Of a DNA stretch of 64,000 bases, positions 1 through 11,874 are shown one piece after another (within the stretch, counting starts at the first letter, position 1; the number at the start of each line of letters is the position of its first letter). The notes below the pieces were generated by a model. That model was not told the origin of the DNA. It searched no databases and worked only from the letters and a program-made list of their open reading frames with translations. Origin of the DNA: Metaphire vulgaris (taxonomy: Eukaryota; Annelida; Clitellata; Crassiclitellata; Megascolecidae); assembly GCA_018105865.1 (NCBI GenBank), contig CM030832.1, forward strand, positions 21,632,436 through 21,696,435. The letters run 5' to 3'. Position numbers and translations under genes: made by a program.

Positions 1-960
1 GGTATTCTGTCCCGATATTGAGGGCCCTCATGAATGTCTTTGAAATCACTTATGACCCACAAGGATGGAGACCATTTTAGACTCTTCAAAACTGAGCTTT
101 AACACAATGGAACTCTTCTTTCATCTATTCTAGTAACACATGTTATCCACATGAAAGAGATGAATGATAACTTGAAGCATCTACTGAATTCCATGGAGTG
201 TAACAAGTACAGCTGGCACCTCTGTGTGATTTGAAGGTAGCAACCCTTTTAATGGGGCTGCAGCAGAGGTACACAAAATACATGTGGTTCTTCTGTGACT
301 GGGATAGATTAACAAGGGAATTGCACTACTTGCTGAAGGAATGGACTTGCTGACAAAATGTAGCAATTGGAGAGAAGAATATCCAGCATCCGGCTCTTAT
401 CGAGGCTGACAAGATCCTGCTACCGTCAATTCACATCAAACTAGGTTTGATGAAGAACTTCGTTAAGGCCATGGGTCGGACTTCGCCAGCTTTTTGATAC
501 CTGTATGAGAAAGTCCCTCTCCGTCGGCTCAGAGAGTTAAAAATTAAATAGAGTTTTGTGGGTCATCAGATTCAAGAGCTCTTCAAAAGATGACCCATCA
601 ACAATTTGTTGCAGGGTAGTGCGAAACAAGCATAAAATGCTTTTTGAGTTGTGTCTATAAACTTTCTCAGTAAAGTTAGGGCAGAAAACTACAAAGAACT
701 AGTAAAAGACCTGCTGACATATTCAAAACTTGGCTGCAAAATGTCTCTAAAGATCCACTTCCTTCATCCCCATCTGGATTTCTTTCCTGGCAACTTGGTA
801 TGGTTAGTGATGATCTTGACAAATGTATTCATCAAGAAATCGCAACAATGGAACAAAAGATACTAGGGAAAATGGTCCACTACCATGGTGGTTGAATACT
901 GCTAGACGCTCCCTTGAGATGCTTCCAAACAGCTGTACAAGAGACAGGCAAAGAAATTTA
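1..960 (+). pseudogene. decayed transposon-derived coding sequence
   Basis: Translated in shifting plus-strand frames, this stretch gives recognisable blocks of a protein family that is repetitive in many invertebrate genomes: a YTKYMWFFCDWD-like block near 270-305, IHIKLGLMKNFVKAM near 430-472, and NYKELVKDLLTYSKLGCKMSL followed by KIHFLHPHLDFFPGNL near 690-800. In-frame stops and frameshifts separate the blocks, so it is not functional. I recall the family as transposon-associated but cannot name its superfamily. The 5' part lies outside the window. Confidence 0.5.
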
Positions 961-1039
961 AGACATAGTCAGTCTATGACTTGAAGTTTACAGGTATTAG
1001 CCATAGGCCTATTATTACTATTGATATTCTTTAGTGTAA

Positions 1040-1321
1040 AGGTAAAGGTAGGTCCCGTACTCGAGCCCGAGCATTGGGATCCGGTGCTTATCTCCGGTCT
1101 TAGGCAATCAGCAATGTAGGTGGTATAGGCCATTAATCTGGGGTAGGTTGCCATTACTTTGCAGACCCACGTTTAACCTTCGCAGCTTAACGCTGCTCCT
1201 CAGTTCACCACCGCCCTCTAGCGAGTAAGGCTGTTGACCTTAGGGCTCCTGCAGGGATCAAACCCGCAACCTTCTGCTCCATCGTGCAATGCTGTTACCA
1301 CTCTGCTAACTTCCCGCCCCC
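1040..1321 (-). mobile_element. tRNA-derived SINE with target-site duplication
   Basis: Read on the minus strand, the element starts with a tRNA-like head near 1315. It has an A-box-like TAGCAGAGTGG and a B-box-like GGTTTGATCCC, which are RNA polymerase III promoter elements. It ends in a short ACCTTT-type tail. It is flanked by 14-bp direct repeats, ATTCTTTAGTGTAA (1026-1039) and ATTCTCTAGTGTAA (1322-1335), which differ at one position. It lies downstream of the last exon of the syntaxin-like gene. Confidence 0.75.
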
Positions 1322-1715
1322 ATTCTCTAGTGTAATAAACAATAACAATTGCAGATTTTAAAAAAATAGAGCCAATTTTGCATTTTGATTGTCATATTCA
1401 TGCTCAGCACATAAAATTTAATAAGAAATGACTAATTTCAGTAACATGACTTTTGTAAAAATTTGTTGTCCAGTGAATTATAAGTGAATACATTTCTGTT
1501 TGGCTGTTTTATTTGAATGAAATATTTAATTGCCAACTATCATAATATGACCATGTCACTCTCATGCTCATCACAAAGCAATTAAACATAATCATAAATC
1601 TAGGCTGGAGTATAAATGCTATAATTGTTACTTTTACTGCATTCAACAAATCTGATAATTATATTCTCGTATGTAACAGCTGCAAGTTAAACTCTTAGTT
1701 GTTCAGATGTCAGCC

Positions 1716-1792
1716 TCACAGCACAAAGAACAACGTTACAACAATCGCCACCACAACCAAAATCAAACTCACAGCCGTCCATTGTCTCCAAT
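1716..1792 (-). CDS. STX6-like: syntaxin-6-like last exon (membrane anchor)
   Basis: The acceptor is ATTGCAG. It encodes [20 protein letters not shown] plus FFVL and the stop codon (1716-1718). The RQW followed by a hydrophobic stretch reaching the very C-terminus is the tail-anchor layout of this SNARE family. Confidence 0.85.
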
Positions 1793-4226
1793 CTGCAATT
1801 TCAATCAAAATCACCACTCATCCATTACTTAGAATTTCAGTTTAACAAGCGTTTCATCTATTACTGCATCAATGAAACTGATTAACATGTTATAGACAAA
1901 AGTATCAGTCAAGACATATCACAAGGAATATTTGCTCATATCCAATGGTGCCTTCGTTTCTCTTTCAAGTGAGATTCAAACGCTCAAAACGTCACAAAAT
2001 GAAATTTTATGATGAAATAATTAAACATCTTGTTAACAGTATCTCACTATTTGTACAGGCAAAGATTTAATCTGTTTTGGCATTATTTAAAACCTATAAA
2101 AATCATTATAAATAGTTATAAACTAAATTCAAAAGAGAAAATCAATTATTTTGACTTGTGTTTGTCAAGGCATAAAATACTATACAATAGAGTGAATTGA
2201 CATTTCATCCCTCTGCAGTCTATGCCAATCCTCATTACACCTTAGACATTAACTTCACTAAATAATGCCAATATCCTCACCTCTTGAAAAGTGAAATACT
2301 TTAACCATCCTTTTCAATATTCCTCCAACTTTGCTGTCACTGGTTACAACTTCACGAATTCCATCTTCCAGCATTCTAAACAAAGCATAAGAATGTTTTG
2401 TAGCCTTTGACCAAATAAGACATTTAAATCTAAAATGAAATAAACCACAACAACTACAGGCATCAGCACTGTGATGACCTCCCAAAGTCCTAAACTTCAA
2501 AATGGCTTGGATAAGAGGTCCTCCATAACTTTGAATCCACTAAAATCAAAGTTGCTAAGATCAAAAAATTGGTCTTACAGAGATTTGCAATGGACGACCA
2601 AACTGAAATATCAGTTTATGGGCAACAGGAGTGTGAATTTGATCTACAGTAGGGATGTGCGGGTATACCCGTACCCGCAGGTATACCGGTATACCCTACC
2701 CGTACCTGCAGGTACGGGTATAGCGCTACGGGTACGGGTATAGTGCTACAGGTACGGGTATACCCGTTTTTACCAGAAAAAAATTATATTTTTACTTCTC
2801 ACTACTATAGCAAATTACCAATGCAGTAATAGAAAAAATATTATTGAGTAAAGTGTATTAGTGTAACTTGTATATAGCGTTCAGTTTGTCAGACAGCATG
2901 CATTTTACTTACTGAAAGCATAAAGGAAATCCGCCAAATTAGTTATCCCAATTTCGCCCAGGGCAGCTAGGATATCTCATCATGATGGGTGAATGAAAAT
3001 ACAGTATCCTATACCGTATACCGCCTCCCAATAAATATAGTACAATGCAAATCAATATTATATAGGTGATTGGGTGGTATATACTTTCAACCGTAATTGA
3101 TGGTAGCCAGTAGCCCCTATGCTGAGCTGCCCTGGATGACAAAGGGAAGGGTGTAACTGCAATTACTGTAGTATAACTGATGCAGTACAGGGTGGGACGA
3201 AGAAGTAAGATGCAGCCTAAATCTTTCATGTGCTGAATGCAATATTTAAAATGTAGCAGGATTGAATATCAGTGTGAAATGTTCGAAATTCCAACCAATG
3301 TCGGGTACGGGTACGATAGGGTACACAGCTTTCGGGTAGGGTATAGCGCTAGCGGGTACGGGTAGGGTAGAAAAAGTTTTTGCACGGGTACGGGTAGGCA
3401 TTTTGTTGTACCCGCACATCTCTAATCTACAGTATGATCTTTGATGAATCTGTTTAATTTGCTTATAACTTTGTGAGATTTTAGAATTCAAAATAAAGAC
3501 ATCATAAGGATTGCACTCAACATCTTACACCAATTACCCATCCACCTTTATCATCTAAAAAGTTAAGCTATCACACTCACAGAGACACCTCAAAATTAAC
3601 CCATTACAACAACTGCTAAATACAGCCTCAGTGACAGTATGTATCATTGACAAGGTTTTAGTCTTTCAAAGCATTGTGGAAGGACAATTGTCAGCAGAAA
3701 GGATAACTAATCACCAACATTACAAGGACCTGAAATGCCGATATTCTGACACATTAGAAGGACACTTTGAAGCCAACCTTTCAACTAAACAATAATATCA
3801 TGCACTGAAAAACTGTGCAGGATCTGCAAAATATGTTGGCAAGACAAGATAATGCATATGGCTTACATGATTAACGTCTTTAGGCAATAATAAGATGAAG
3901 ATTCTATTTGCCAACCCACTCTTTACTCAAGTAAAATTGTTAATTCAATCAAACACATCAAATGAAATTAATGTCCTAAAATCTTCTTCAATGTCTTAAA
4001 AGTCAAATCATGCATACACATGAAATACTTTTTGAGCAATGTTTAGAGCAGTCATTTACTGTAATGTCTGTAATGTTCTTGTAGATTACTCTGGACTATG
4101 TTAGATCAGTAAACCCTGAACAAATGAAACTCTATGCACTGTTTGATTCTAGTTTCGGCATTTTGATTTTCCCATAGTTGTTAATATTGCCTTTATATAC
4201 AGATTACTACATTCAATTGTATGTAT

Positions 4227-4299
<73 letters not shown>

Positions 4300-7200
4300 A
4301 TAGATTCAAATAATAGAATAATTGATATTAGCAATATAGAGTTATAGAGTCTTGTTTCAGGCATATCTACATGTATTTATTTAATGCATCAAAATGCATA
4401 TAGCCACATAGCCATATGTATCGATTCATGTCACAGGCGCATTGAAGTCCATATGCACAACAAATGCAGCTAAGGCGTCCATAGCCATTTGCATTTTGAA
4501 TTTAAATTAATGCCATTATTTACTGAATGAAATGCAAATTCCTGTTACTCACACTGTTTGCTCGTCTTGATCGGCAACCGTCTGTGGACTGTTGTCATTC
4601 AAGGCAAGACCTCCGGCACTTATCAAAGTCACCGGATCATCCTATCAATATCAATCAGTAAATGGTAAAATCATAATCAGACATTACCAGAAGATGTCTT
4701 ATTAGTTGTCTTTACAATAATGTCACTGGAAAATTCTTTCTAACTGAGAAAATTCAGTGCTGAAAATGTGGATTATGAGAGCAAAGAATCAGCTGAATTT
4801 CATAATTAACTCCTGCTTTCAATTAGCATCAACTCTTCAATTTAAGTTTCTATTGCACTCAAGCAATGCGTTGAAATGGATTCCATATTATATATAAGAT
4901 ATATATACATACTGTATATAACATACACAAATACACACACATACACACACATATATATACAGAGAGAGAGAGAAAAGAGAGAGAGACAGACAGACAAGAG
5001 GCAGACATACTGAGACAGAAGGAGAGAGAGCCAGCATACACATTGATTACATGCTGATCAATAGGCATTGGAAACAGGCAAATCAATAACTTATGCAAGT
5101 GCCACAGTGAAGAATGTGATTCTACCACAAATTAGTAATATTAATAGGGCTGTACCGGATGCAAATTTTTGAAATCCGGCCGGAGCCGGATTTGGCCGGA
5201 TTTATGAAGTGAGATCCGGTCGGAACCGGAGCCGGATTTACAATTAAAAAAGAAAAAAAATAACTTAAATAAGTAATAACGTACTACATCACTTGACTTA
5301 GGTGAGTGGAGTCACTCGACTGTTCATTACTAATTTACTGCAGTTCATTACTAATTTACTATAGACATGACAATGATGACAATCATGACATATACTCGGA
5401 AGTGCTACTGTGGTAATGCCTAAAACTCGGCTTGGCCTCATAAAAACATGTACAGAAAATTCACTTGACTGGGCAACACAAATCCGGCAAAATTGGACCG
5501 GAGTCGAAACCGGATTTGTAAAATTGGCCGGATTCCGGATTTGCCGGAGCCGAAATCCGGTACATCCCTAAATATTAACAACACTATCAGACAAGCAGAA
5601 ACAGAGCACGCCTGTGCTATTAGACCTTGAATATCTGCAGAATGAAGTTCGCAGACAACAATATTAAGACAAAGTGAAAAACAGATATATGCAACTCTAG
5701 ACAGGGCTGCACAGCAAAGCACTCCAGCTGAACTGTGATAACAATCAAAAGTCGCTACCTGGAATGCAGTAACATCAACCCTAAAGAAGTCCAGTAGAAA
5801 GTGTAAACACTGTATCTTTAAAGAAACATTCGATCTGATCGAGAAGAAAGAATAGAGGAAATAAAATCAATAGACGAGAACAGATATCTCAGAAGTAAAA
5901 TGTTAAAAATTTTTACGAAAAGACAAATAAGCAGGATGGGAAGGCATTTGTGCAGAAATGGAAGAGAATATGAGAAAAGGTAACACCAAGCAGCTCATTC
6001 CAACCTAGAACAATTGCCATCATAGACAATAATGGCAGCAAAACTCAATTCAAAGATCCAAAGCAAGTGTGTGAAAGATGAAAACAACATTGTGAAGAGT
6101 TCTTTGACAAGAAAGATACAAACACAGAAGAGCCAAATATAGCTGAAAACAAAACACCATCACTGAAGAAGAAAATAGAATTGGCTATTTTAAAGATTGT
6201 CAATCATTGATACCATTGCAATTGAATTGTTGAAGTATGGGGCGAGATGACAATGCGCCTGCTAAACACAATTTGGGAAAGTGACGAATGGCATAAGGAC
6301 TGGATTCAATAGATCTTCATACCGATATCAAGGAATGGTTACCAGAGATGTAGCAAGTACACAATGCTTCAAGTACAAGTACAAGTACAAGTACCTGGCC
6401 TCCAGTACAAGTACAAGTACAAGTACTTGCATTCCAAAATCTCAGTACAAGTACAAGTACAAGTACCTGGCCTCCGAGTACAAGTACAAGTACAAGTACC
6501 TGGCCTCAGTACAAGTACAAGTACAAGTACCTGGCCTCCAGTACAAGTACAAAAGTACAAGTACCTGGCCTCCAAGTACTAGTACAACATTTTTGACAAT
6601 GACATTTTTTTCGCTGACATTTTGTCCCCATGACATTTCTACATGACATTTTGTCCGTGACATTTTGTCCTCGGACAGTTTGTCCGGCCATGAATAAAAT
6701 TTACACTATATTAGCATCTAAATATCATCACAGTTGCACTTAAAAATAGAGATGATAGTCTTGCATCGGTCATATTAACCCACCTATGCGGTCTCGCGAT
6801 CAAGCCAGCTTGGCTAAATCGTGTTTAATTGGTGCGCCAGAAGCAGGCACACTAAGGTCTCTAATTAATGGCTGCATTATACAGCCTGTTGAACTCCTTT
6901 CTATTAACTTCACTGTTCCAAAATACGATGGTATCAGTGGCTTCATCATAAATTTCGTTGAGTTCCAGGTACTTGGCCATCTGTGAAGATGTGCTTGTCA
7001 TTAGCCTAAAGGAACAGCATTACTGGTACCATTGAAGTACATGTAGCCAGAGATGTAGCAAGTACACAATGCTTCAAGTACAAGTACAAGTACAAGTACC
7101 TGGCCTCCAGTACAAGTACAAGTACAAGTACTTGCATTCCTAAAACTGTCAATACAAGTACAAGTACAAGTACCTGGCCTCCAGTACAAGTACAAGTACA

Positions 7201-10200
7201 AGTACTAAAAAAATTTGTAAGTGAGTACATGGCATAAGTACAAGTACAAGTACCAAGTACTACATCTCTGATGGTTACTCACAAGACTGAAACGATTACA
7301 GGACCACTGCCGTGGTGTCCCTTGCAAGCAAAATTCTACCAAAAATGGATGCAAAATAAGCTCACAGCAGAAGCTGCCCATGAGCATTCCAGTTGTCAAG
7401 TGCATATTGGAACACGAGACCAAAGCACAACTCTTATAATATTTTTTTTAACCTCATTAGTCATGACCTGCTATGGCTAAACATGTTGGATATGAGCTTC
7501 CCACCTCAATTGATTCAGTTATATTGCATAGTTTGTACAGCTAGCAGAGAGTCAGATTTAAAACAGCCAATCTCCTATTCAACTGGTTTACTGATTTCAG
7601 ATCAAAAAAGAAGTCACACAGGCAGTCTGCAGTCACCCTTCATCTCTGTTCAAAATCTTTGTACAACAGCTAACAAGGAAAGCATACACAACATCATTGT
7701 AAAATACTGCAATGTCAAAGTTACATGTAAACCACATTTTCAGAACTTCCAACTGACCAATTGACGACACTGAATCGCAGCAAATCGTTCATCAATTACA
7801 TCAACTTCATTTTGAAGTCTCGTATATTTATTCTGAGGTTTATCTGGTTGGCCTCCATTTGCCACAGCCTACAAGAAATGCCATCTGTGTTACTACAACA
7901 GATAACAAGTTTTTTTATCACCAAATTCAGGATTAATCTGTCAGAACTTGTTAACTGAACTAACTCCACCATCCATCCTCAAAGTCATCATAATTCAATG
8001 TTTCACAGATGTTGACCAGAAACATTGGTATCATTCCCAATGACCAAACTCTGAAGTACATATACATATGTATCCAACATCATTCAAAGCAGTTTCTGCC
8101 AATAACTGCACCAGCAACAGAGCAGTCATCAGCATGGTCACAAATTCAAGTGCATTTTCACAGCGTTTCAACTGCTGAGCAAAATAGACAGCCAAAGGTC
8201 ACTTAGCCATTTAAGCCAGAGGTCACTTAGCCAGAGGTTACTTAGCCATTTAGCCAGAGGTCACTTTGCCATTTACACATCACTATTTTGTGAATTTTAA
8301 TTTAGTCTAAAATCTGGACAAAGAAGGAATTTTTAAAACCTGCTATAAATCGAACCATAAATGTGTCAGTCAAATGTTTTGTTGGTAAAACTTAAGCCTC
8401 CCTCTCACCTGCTGAACTGAATGAGTTTCTCTCAATTTTACTCTTGACTTAGGATTTGTCATTCGCTCGCGCATGTCCTAAACAAACAGGAACATTCAAA
8501 CCACGATGTTTCACATTCAGTAACATGTGCTTTATTTAACCAACTATGGCAAATCAAGTAGGTTTTTGAAGAATCAAAAAAATTCATCAAATCAGTATAA
8601 AATTACTATATTCTCAAAAACAGAAAAAAGATATATATTGTACTTATCATTGTAGCAGCAAATAAAAAAATATGTAAAAATATTACACAAAGCCAAAGAA
8701 GTAGGCTCAAATACTGCATATGTTACTGTATGACAAACAGAAATATTCAGAATGCCAAATATAACCTCATCAAATAAATCTTCATAACTAAAGAAATTTA
8801 AAATGGCATTGCAGCCTTGTTCTTGGAAAACAGACATTAGAATATTAAGAAGCCAACCTTAACTGATGCTCTGGTATGCTCAATAAATTCCTTACGATTG
8901 CTTAATTCACTGCTTCCTATCTTGAACTTCTTGCAGTTTCTTTCAACAATACCTACTCAACTGCTAAGGAAACGACCATTCCAATCAGTACAAACAATTG
9001 TCTTATGTCATTCAATAGTTTCCTAAATGCATTTCTCAAAGTACCATAGACTACCATTTTGTTATCTTAAACACAGCTCAATGCACGCATATAAGCTGAT
9101 GGGTTGATTGCTAAAAAATAAGATATCTTTCATACCCAGCATTTTACATAATATACAGAGTACTTCACAGAATTGACAGGAAATATAAATTAAAATACAA
9201 CTGGTTGACAAATCAAAAGTCTTATAGCAAGGCCAAATTTTCTTTGATTTTCTAACAATTACCTCACATAGCTGAGTTAGACAATTAAATGAGATAATTA
9301 TAAAGACTATTATTGACAAAATGCTGGTTAATTTAATAAAGCTGGTTGTCTTAATATACATAAAAGATATTAATAGTTTCTTCAAGATCCTCAAGGTCCC
9401 ATTCAATGCTTCGGAGACAATTTCGAAGTTCGTTTGTTGTCCAGTCATACTCATCCTTGTAGTTGTGAGGAGTGTCACTGGACAGCTCACACCAACGCTG
9501 AAACAATGCAGTTGCCGTCTCCACTGTTTTCTGAACTTCACTAAAGAGATGATGTCAACATCAAAATATTTAGCAAACAATGAAGTCTTAAATGGCATAG
9601 ACCTTATAATGTTTAGAATTAGACAGAAAGTATACAGTCTTATACTGCTTTGTACTAAAATATACTTCACGACAAAACAACATTTTCTACTCAAGTTATT
9701 AGAGCAAATTTCACACAATATTAATAAATATTGAAAATGTTTAAATTGATAAATGTATATATTACTATTTTAATATTAGCAAAAGCTTAATCTACTATAA
9801 AAACAGTTCTTGAATCTAAGTTATGATAAAGCTAATTCAAAATTTCAGTGCCTGGCTGTATGAATTTTGAGCAAAGACTTACTTCAGCCAACTATTTATA
9901 TTATCTCTTCATATTTATAGTCAATAAAATTCCTTCTCAACTGCACACTACAACTATCATTCAGTCATCCTGATGCTTTCTGAGATGGCTTCTTTTCAAC
10001 CTCAAAGCTTGTCTTCATATTCCTATTCTCTAATACAAGCAGAATATACTGTACAGCATAGTAACTCTCAGATTTGCAAAATCTCTAGACAGATATAAAA
10101 TTACGTATAACGATGACTTATAACTCACTCCATACATCAGAAACCAGTCTATATACAAAACCTGCTAATCCCACAACACCCTCAATCCACTTGATCTTCC

Positions 10201-10896
10201 TCTCACATGGCTCTCCTTCGTCCCCTGAATCAATCGTCTCTCAAGATTTGCAACCGCACTTTTTCATATGCTGCACCACAGTGCACCAGAACCTTGGAAC
10301 TCAATTTTTGCATCCCTCTCCTGTCTACACCATGGTCAAATAGCAAATTCTGAGTCACAATTTCCTTCCCTTCAAACAACATATCCTCAAGTTTTTCTTT
10401 CTAAGTTTACAGCATTTCCCATCAAAAAATCATTTCCTCGATAGCTGTATCGTCCCAACCACAATGACCCTTTGGATTAAATGACCCTGCGTGAATGACC
10501 CCCACATTTGGCTATAGCTGTTTCATACTAAGATTAAGCACCTTGGAAAAAGGAGCTATTGCGGTGCTGCTTTTAAAAGCGCTTTAGAAATTCGCGGAAT
10601 TTTACTTACTTACTATTCGTCCTTTCCATAGACAACAGGCCAACACACAATGTGGCCTTGCATTCGTTGTATGATTAGACACTAGTCAGTCTTAATGCTA
10701 AATTACTGTCGCTTTACTTTGCAAGATAATTATTTAATTTTGACATAAAATGCATGAGATTGTACAATGCTTTTACTCAGAGGAGATTTTGTAACCAGAT
10801 TAAAGTTATATTTTCTTCTTTATATTTCTTAACATCGATCAAAGATCCAGTCTCTACTCACTCTTTAACGACGAAAAACGGATCTTCGAGCGCCAT
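1716..10896 (-). CDS. STX6-like: syntaxin-6/10 family SNARE (multi-exon gene, minus strand)
   Basis: Syntaxin-6 family proteins are tail-anchored Qc-SNAREs acting in trans-Golgi/endosome membrane fusion. I read minus-strand exons 10862-10896, 9371-9540, 8858-8952, 8409-8477, 7758-7868, a tentative exon 4553-4641, then 2281-2375 and 1716-1792. The product starts [16 protein letters not shown], close to the known syntaxin-6 N-terminus. It contains the family signature [20 protein letters not shown], has a second half of a SNARE helix ([10 protein letters not shown]...), and ends in a hydrophobic anchor ([20 protein letters not shown]) plus stop. The first five exons join in phase, as do the last two. 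The middle of the SNARE motif, between DEQ and MLED, was not found, so one exon is missing from my model. The neighbouring IF gene diverges from it. Confidence 0.85.
2281..2375 (-). CDS. STX6-like: syntaxin-6-like exon (second half of SNARE helix)
   Basis: Encodes [18 protein letters not shown] and [13 protein letters not shown], aligned with the C-terminal half of the syntaxin-6 SNARE motif. The acceptor is TTGTTTAG and the donor is AGAG|GTGAGG. The split codon with the last exon gives Asp. Confidence 0.8.
2650..3424. mobile_element. hAT-like non-autonomous element, GGGTAC-array type
   Basis: The termini are TAGGGATGTGCGGGTA and, inverted, TAGAGATGTGCGGGTA. The flanking 8-bp direct repeat ATCTACAG (2642-2649, 3425-3432) is exact. 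Just inside both ends lie arrays of GTACCCGC/GGGTACGGGT units. No transposase is present. It lies in an intron of the syntaxin-like gene. Confidence 0.85.
4209..4296. repeat. (AC)n microsatellite
   Basis: An almost perfect CA dinucleotide tract about 88 bp long in an intron of the syntaxin-like gene. Confidence 0.95.
4553..4641 (-). CDS. STX6-like: tentative syntaxin-6-like exon 6 (start of SNARE motif)
   Basis: This is an open minus-strand segment with acceptor TTGATAG and strong donor ACAGT|GTGAGT, starting in phase 0. It ends in [10 protein letters not shown], similar to the VEQQDEQL that opens the syntaxin-6 SNARE motif. The preceding residues are not conserved and the next exon was not found, so the assignment is uncertain. 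Confidence 0.45.
4905..5035. repeat. mixed TA/CA/GA simple repeat
   Basis: Short runs of TATA, ACAC, GAGA and GACA, interleaved. Low complexity with no coding signal. Confidence 0.8.
5145..5570. mobile_element. hAT-like MITE, CCGGAGCCGG-array type
   Basis: The termini are TAGGGCTGTACCGGAT and, inverted, TAGGGATGTACCGGAT. The flanking 8-bp direct repeat AATATTAA (5137-5144, 5571-5578) is exact. Both ends carry repeats of the type CCGGAGCCGGATTT. Non-autonomous. Confidence 0.85.
5810..6334 (+). pseudogene. LINE reverse-transcriptase remnant
   Basis: The last third translates to blocks such as [13 protein letters not shown] followed by W-IQ and IFIPIS, the fingers-region signature of LINE reverse transcriptases. 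Stops and frameshifts are frequent. It is cut at 6335-6342 by the insertion of the following hAT-like element. Confidence 0.6.
6343..7270. mobile_element. hAT-like composite element, AGTACA-array type (copy 1)
   Basis: The ends are CAGAGATGTAGCAAGTAC and, inverted, CAGAGATGTAGTACTTGG. The flanking 8-bp duplication ATGGTTAC (6335-6342, 7271-7278) is exact. Arrays of AGTACA, broken by the spacer CCTGGCCTCC, fill 6364-6590 and 7075-7260. An extra internal copy of the terminus is at 7050. Between the arrays are several GACATTTTGTCC-like repeats and unique DNA. No transposase was found. Confidence 0.8.
7758..7868 (-). CDS. STX6-like: syntaxin-6-like exon 5
   Basis: Encodes 37 residues including [17 protein letters not shown], matching the TDKYGRLDREL region before the SNARE motif. 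The acceptor is TTGTAG and the donor is TTG|GTCAGT, both in phase 0. Confidence 0.75.
8165..8275. repeat. short tandem repeat, AGAGGTCACTTAGCCA type
   Basis: About four imperfect copies of a 16-26 bp unit containing GGTCACTTAGCCA, in an intron of the syntaxin-like gene. Confidence 0.75.
8409..8477 (-). CDS. STX6-like: syntaxin-6-like exon 4
   Basis: Encodes [15 protein letters not shown] and 8 further residues in phase 0/0. The acceptor is TTTAG and the donor is CAG|GTGAGA. It matches the linker that follows the N-terminal domain. Confidence 0.8.
8858..8952 (-). CDS. STX6-like: syntaxin-6-like exon 3
   Basis: Encodes [20 protein letters not shown] and the following [11 protein letters not shown], aligned with the syntaxin-6 segment after the U12-type junction. 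It has a GT donor (AAG|GTTGGC). A TTTCCTTAGC branch-site-like sequence precedes the acceptor by about 13 nt. Confidence 0.85.
9371..9540 (-). CDS. STX6-like: syntaxin-6-like exon 2 (N-terminal three-helix domain)
   Basis: This exon encodes [16 protein letters not shown] and the family hallmark [20 protein letters not shown]. The acceptor is CTTTAG. The exon ends on a single A. The intron then begins ATATCTTTTA, a U12-type 5' splice site rather than GT; using it gives an exact ETI-S-IVE junction with exon 3. Confidence 0.85.
10113..10620 (+). pseudogene. LINE 3' fragment (CR1/L2-like)
   Basis: The sequence encodes [20 protein letters not shown], with the APE-WNS motif characteristic of the C-terminal end of CR1/L2-type LINE polyproteins. 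It ends with AAAAGCGCTTTAGAAATTCG and an ACTTACTTACT tail. The same type of 3' end is seen in inverse orientation at 19437-19560. Confidence 0.6.
10862..10896 (-). CDS. STX6-like: syntaxin-6-like exon 1
   Basis: The start codon is at 10896-10894, and [11 protein letters not shown] matches the conserved amino end of syntaxin-6. The donor is AAAGA|GTGAGT, a strong U2-type site, leaving a split codon that is completed to Asp by exon 2. Confidence 0.85.
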
Positions 10897-11105
10897 CGAT
10901 GGCTGATTCCTTCGTTTGAATATTAATATTGAAGCGCTATAATATTCATCACAAGCAAATTCCGTCGGCAAAAATCAGAATAAATTCCAACTTTTCCGAT
11001 CGTTTGTTTACTATAAAAATCCACTTAACACTGAACCATAGAGATCACACATCGATCGCCATAGAAGATGACACGAACACAGACCCCAGGGGTACCAACT
11101 ACCAG

Positions 11106-11210
11106 TAGGGCTGCGCTAACCGAGTAGTTTATTACTTGATTAGATAGCGAGTAGCTTAACGAGTACTCGAGTACTTGCGTAAAACAGGAAATACTTGATT
11201 TGCAAACGTT
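11106..11210. mobile_element. left end of a further hAT-like element
   Basis: Begins TAGGGCTGCGCTAACC and continues with repeated CGAGTAG/GAGTACTCGAG units, the same terminus-plus-array design as the neighbouring elements. I found no matching right end or target duplication, so it is probably truncated. Confidence 0.45.
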
Positions 11211-11572
11211 ACACGTCACAAAATGAGTATTATTTGCCTCATGGCCCTCATTAGACCAAAGCAGAACACTAAATACAGTTACAGTCTTACAGATCACTTT
11301 TTTCGGATATTCAAGCGAATTCAAGTGCAGTATAACAGAAGTTACAGAACAGAAACTATTTTGCCGGTACAGTGGTATAATATAATAATATAACAAGGTT
11401 TAAAGTGGTTCAGTAGGGACTGCCCTGTGTGAGAACCACTGTTTGTACTGGCAAAAAATGTGAGGCCCACGCTAGACTAGTGCTGTTACGGTTTCACCTC
11501 GTGCAGTCTCGGTCGGTTTCGGTTCGGTTTTGACCGAAAAACCGCGGTTTCGGTTCGGTTCGGTTTTTTAAC

Positions 11573-11640
11573 CCTAGGTTAGGGTTAGGGTTAAGTCTAA
11601 CCCTAACCCTAGGGTTAGCGTTAGGTAAACCCTAACCCTA
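11573..11640. repeat. interstitial TTAGGG/CCCTAA stretch
   Basis: Short imperfect runs of TTAGGG and CCCTAA facing each other inside a hAT-like element. Related short runs are at 13282-13310 and 20236-20296, also inside MITEs. Confidence 0.8.
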
Positions 11641-11691
11641 CGACCTCTTTTTGCTTGCAGAGATTTTGGAGATGAAAAATGATACAATTAT

Positions 11692-11805
11692 TGTAGCGGA
11701 ATTGAGAATAGCAAGTATGAGATCCAATAATAAAATATAAGATAGTTTATAAGGTAATCGCTAGATGGCGCTGATGGCCAGTTAGATAGTTTAAATAAGG
11801 AATAA

Positions 11806-11874
<69 letters not shown>

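Noticed and set aside
6364..7230. Repetitive array that at first looks like a CRISPR or satellite protein ([19 protein letters not shown])
   Set aside because: The AGTACA units have no unique spacers, the genome is eukaryotic, and the array lies inside a transposon with inverted ends and an 8-bp duplication.
9062..9718. A 218-residue minus-strand open frame with hydrophobic segments
   Set aside because: It runs through syntaxin exon 2 in the wrong frame. The correct frame gives a clear syntaxin-6 domain with splice sites.
11573..11640. True telomere or chromosome fusion point
   Set aside because: The TTAGGG runs are only a few units long, imperfect, and repeated at other places inside MITEs.
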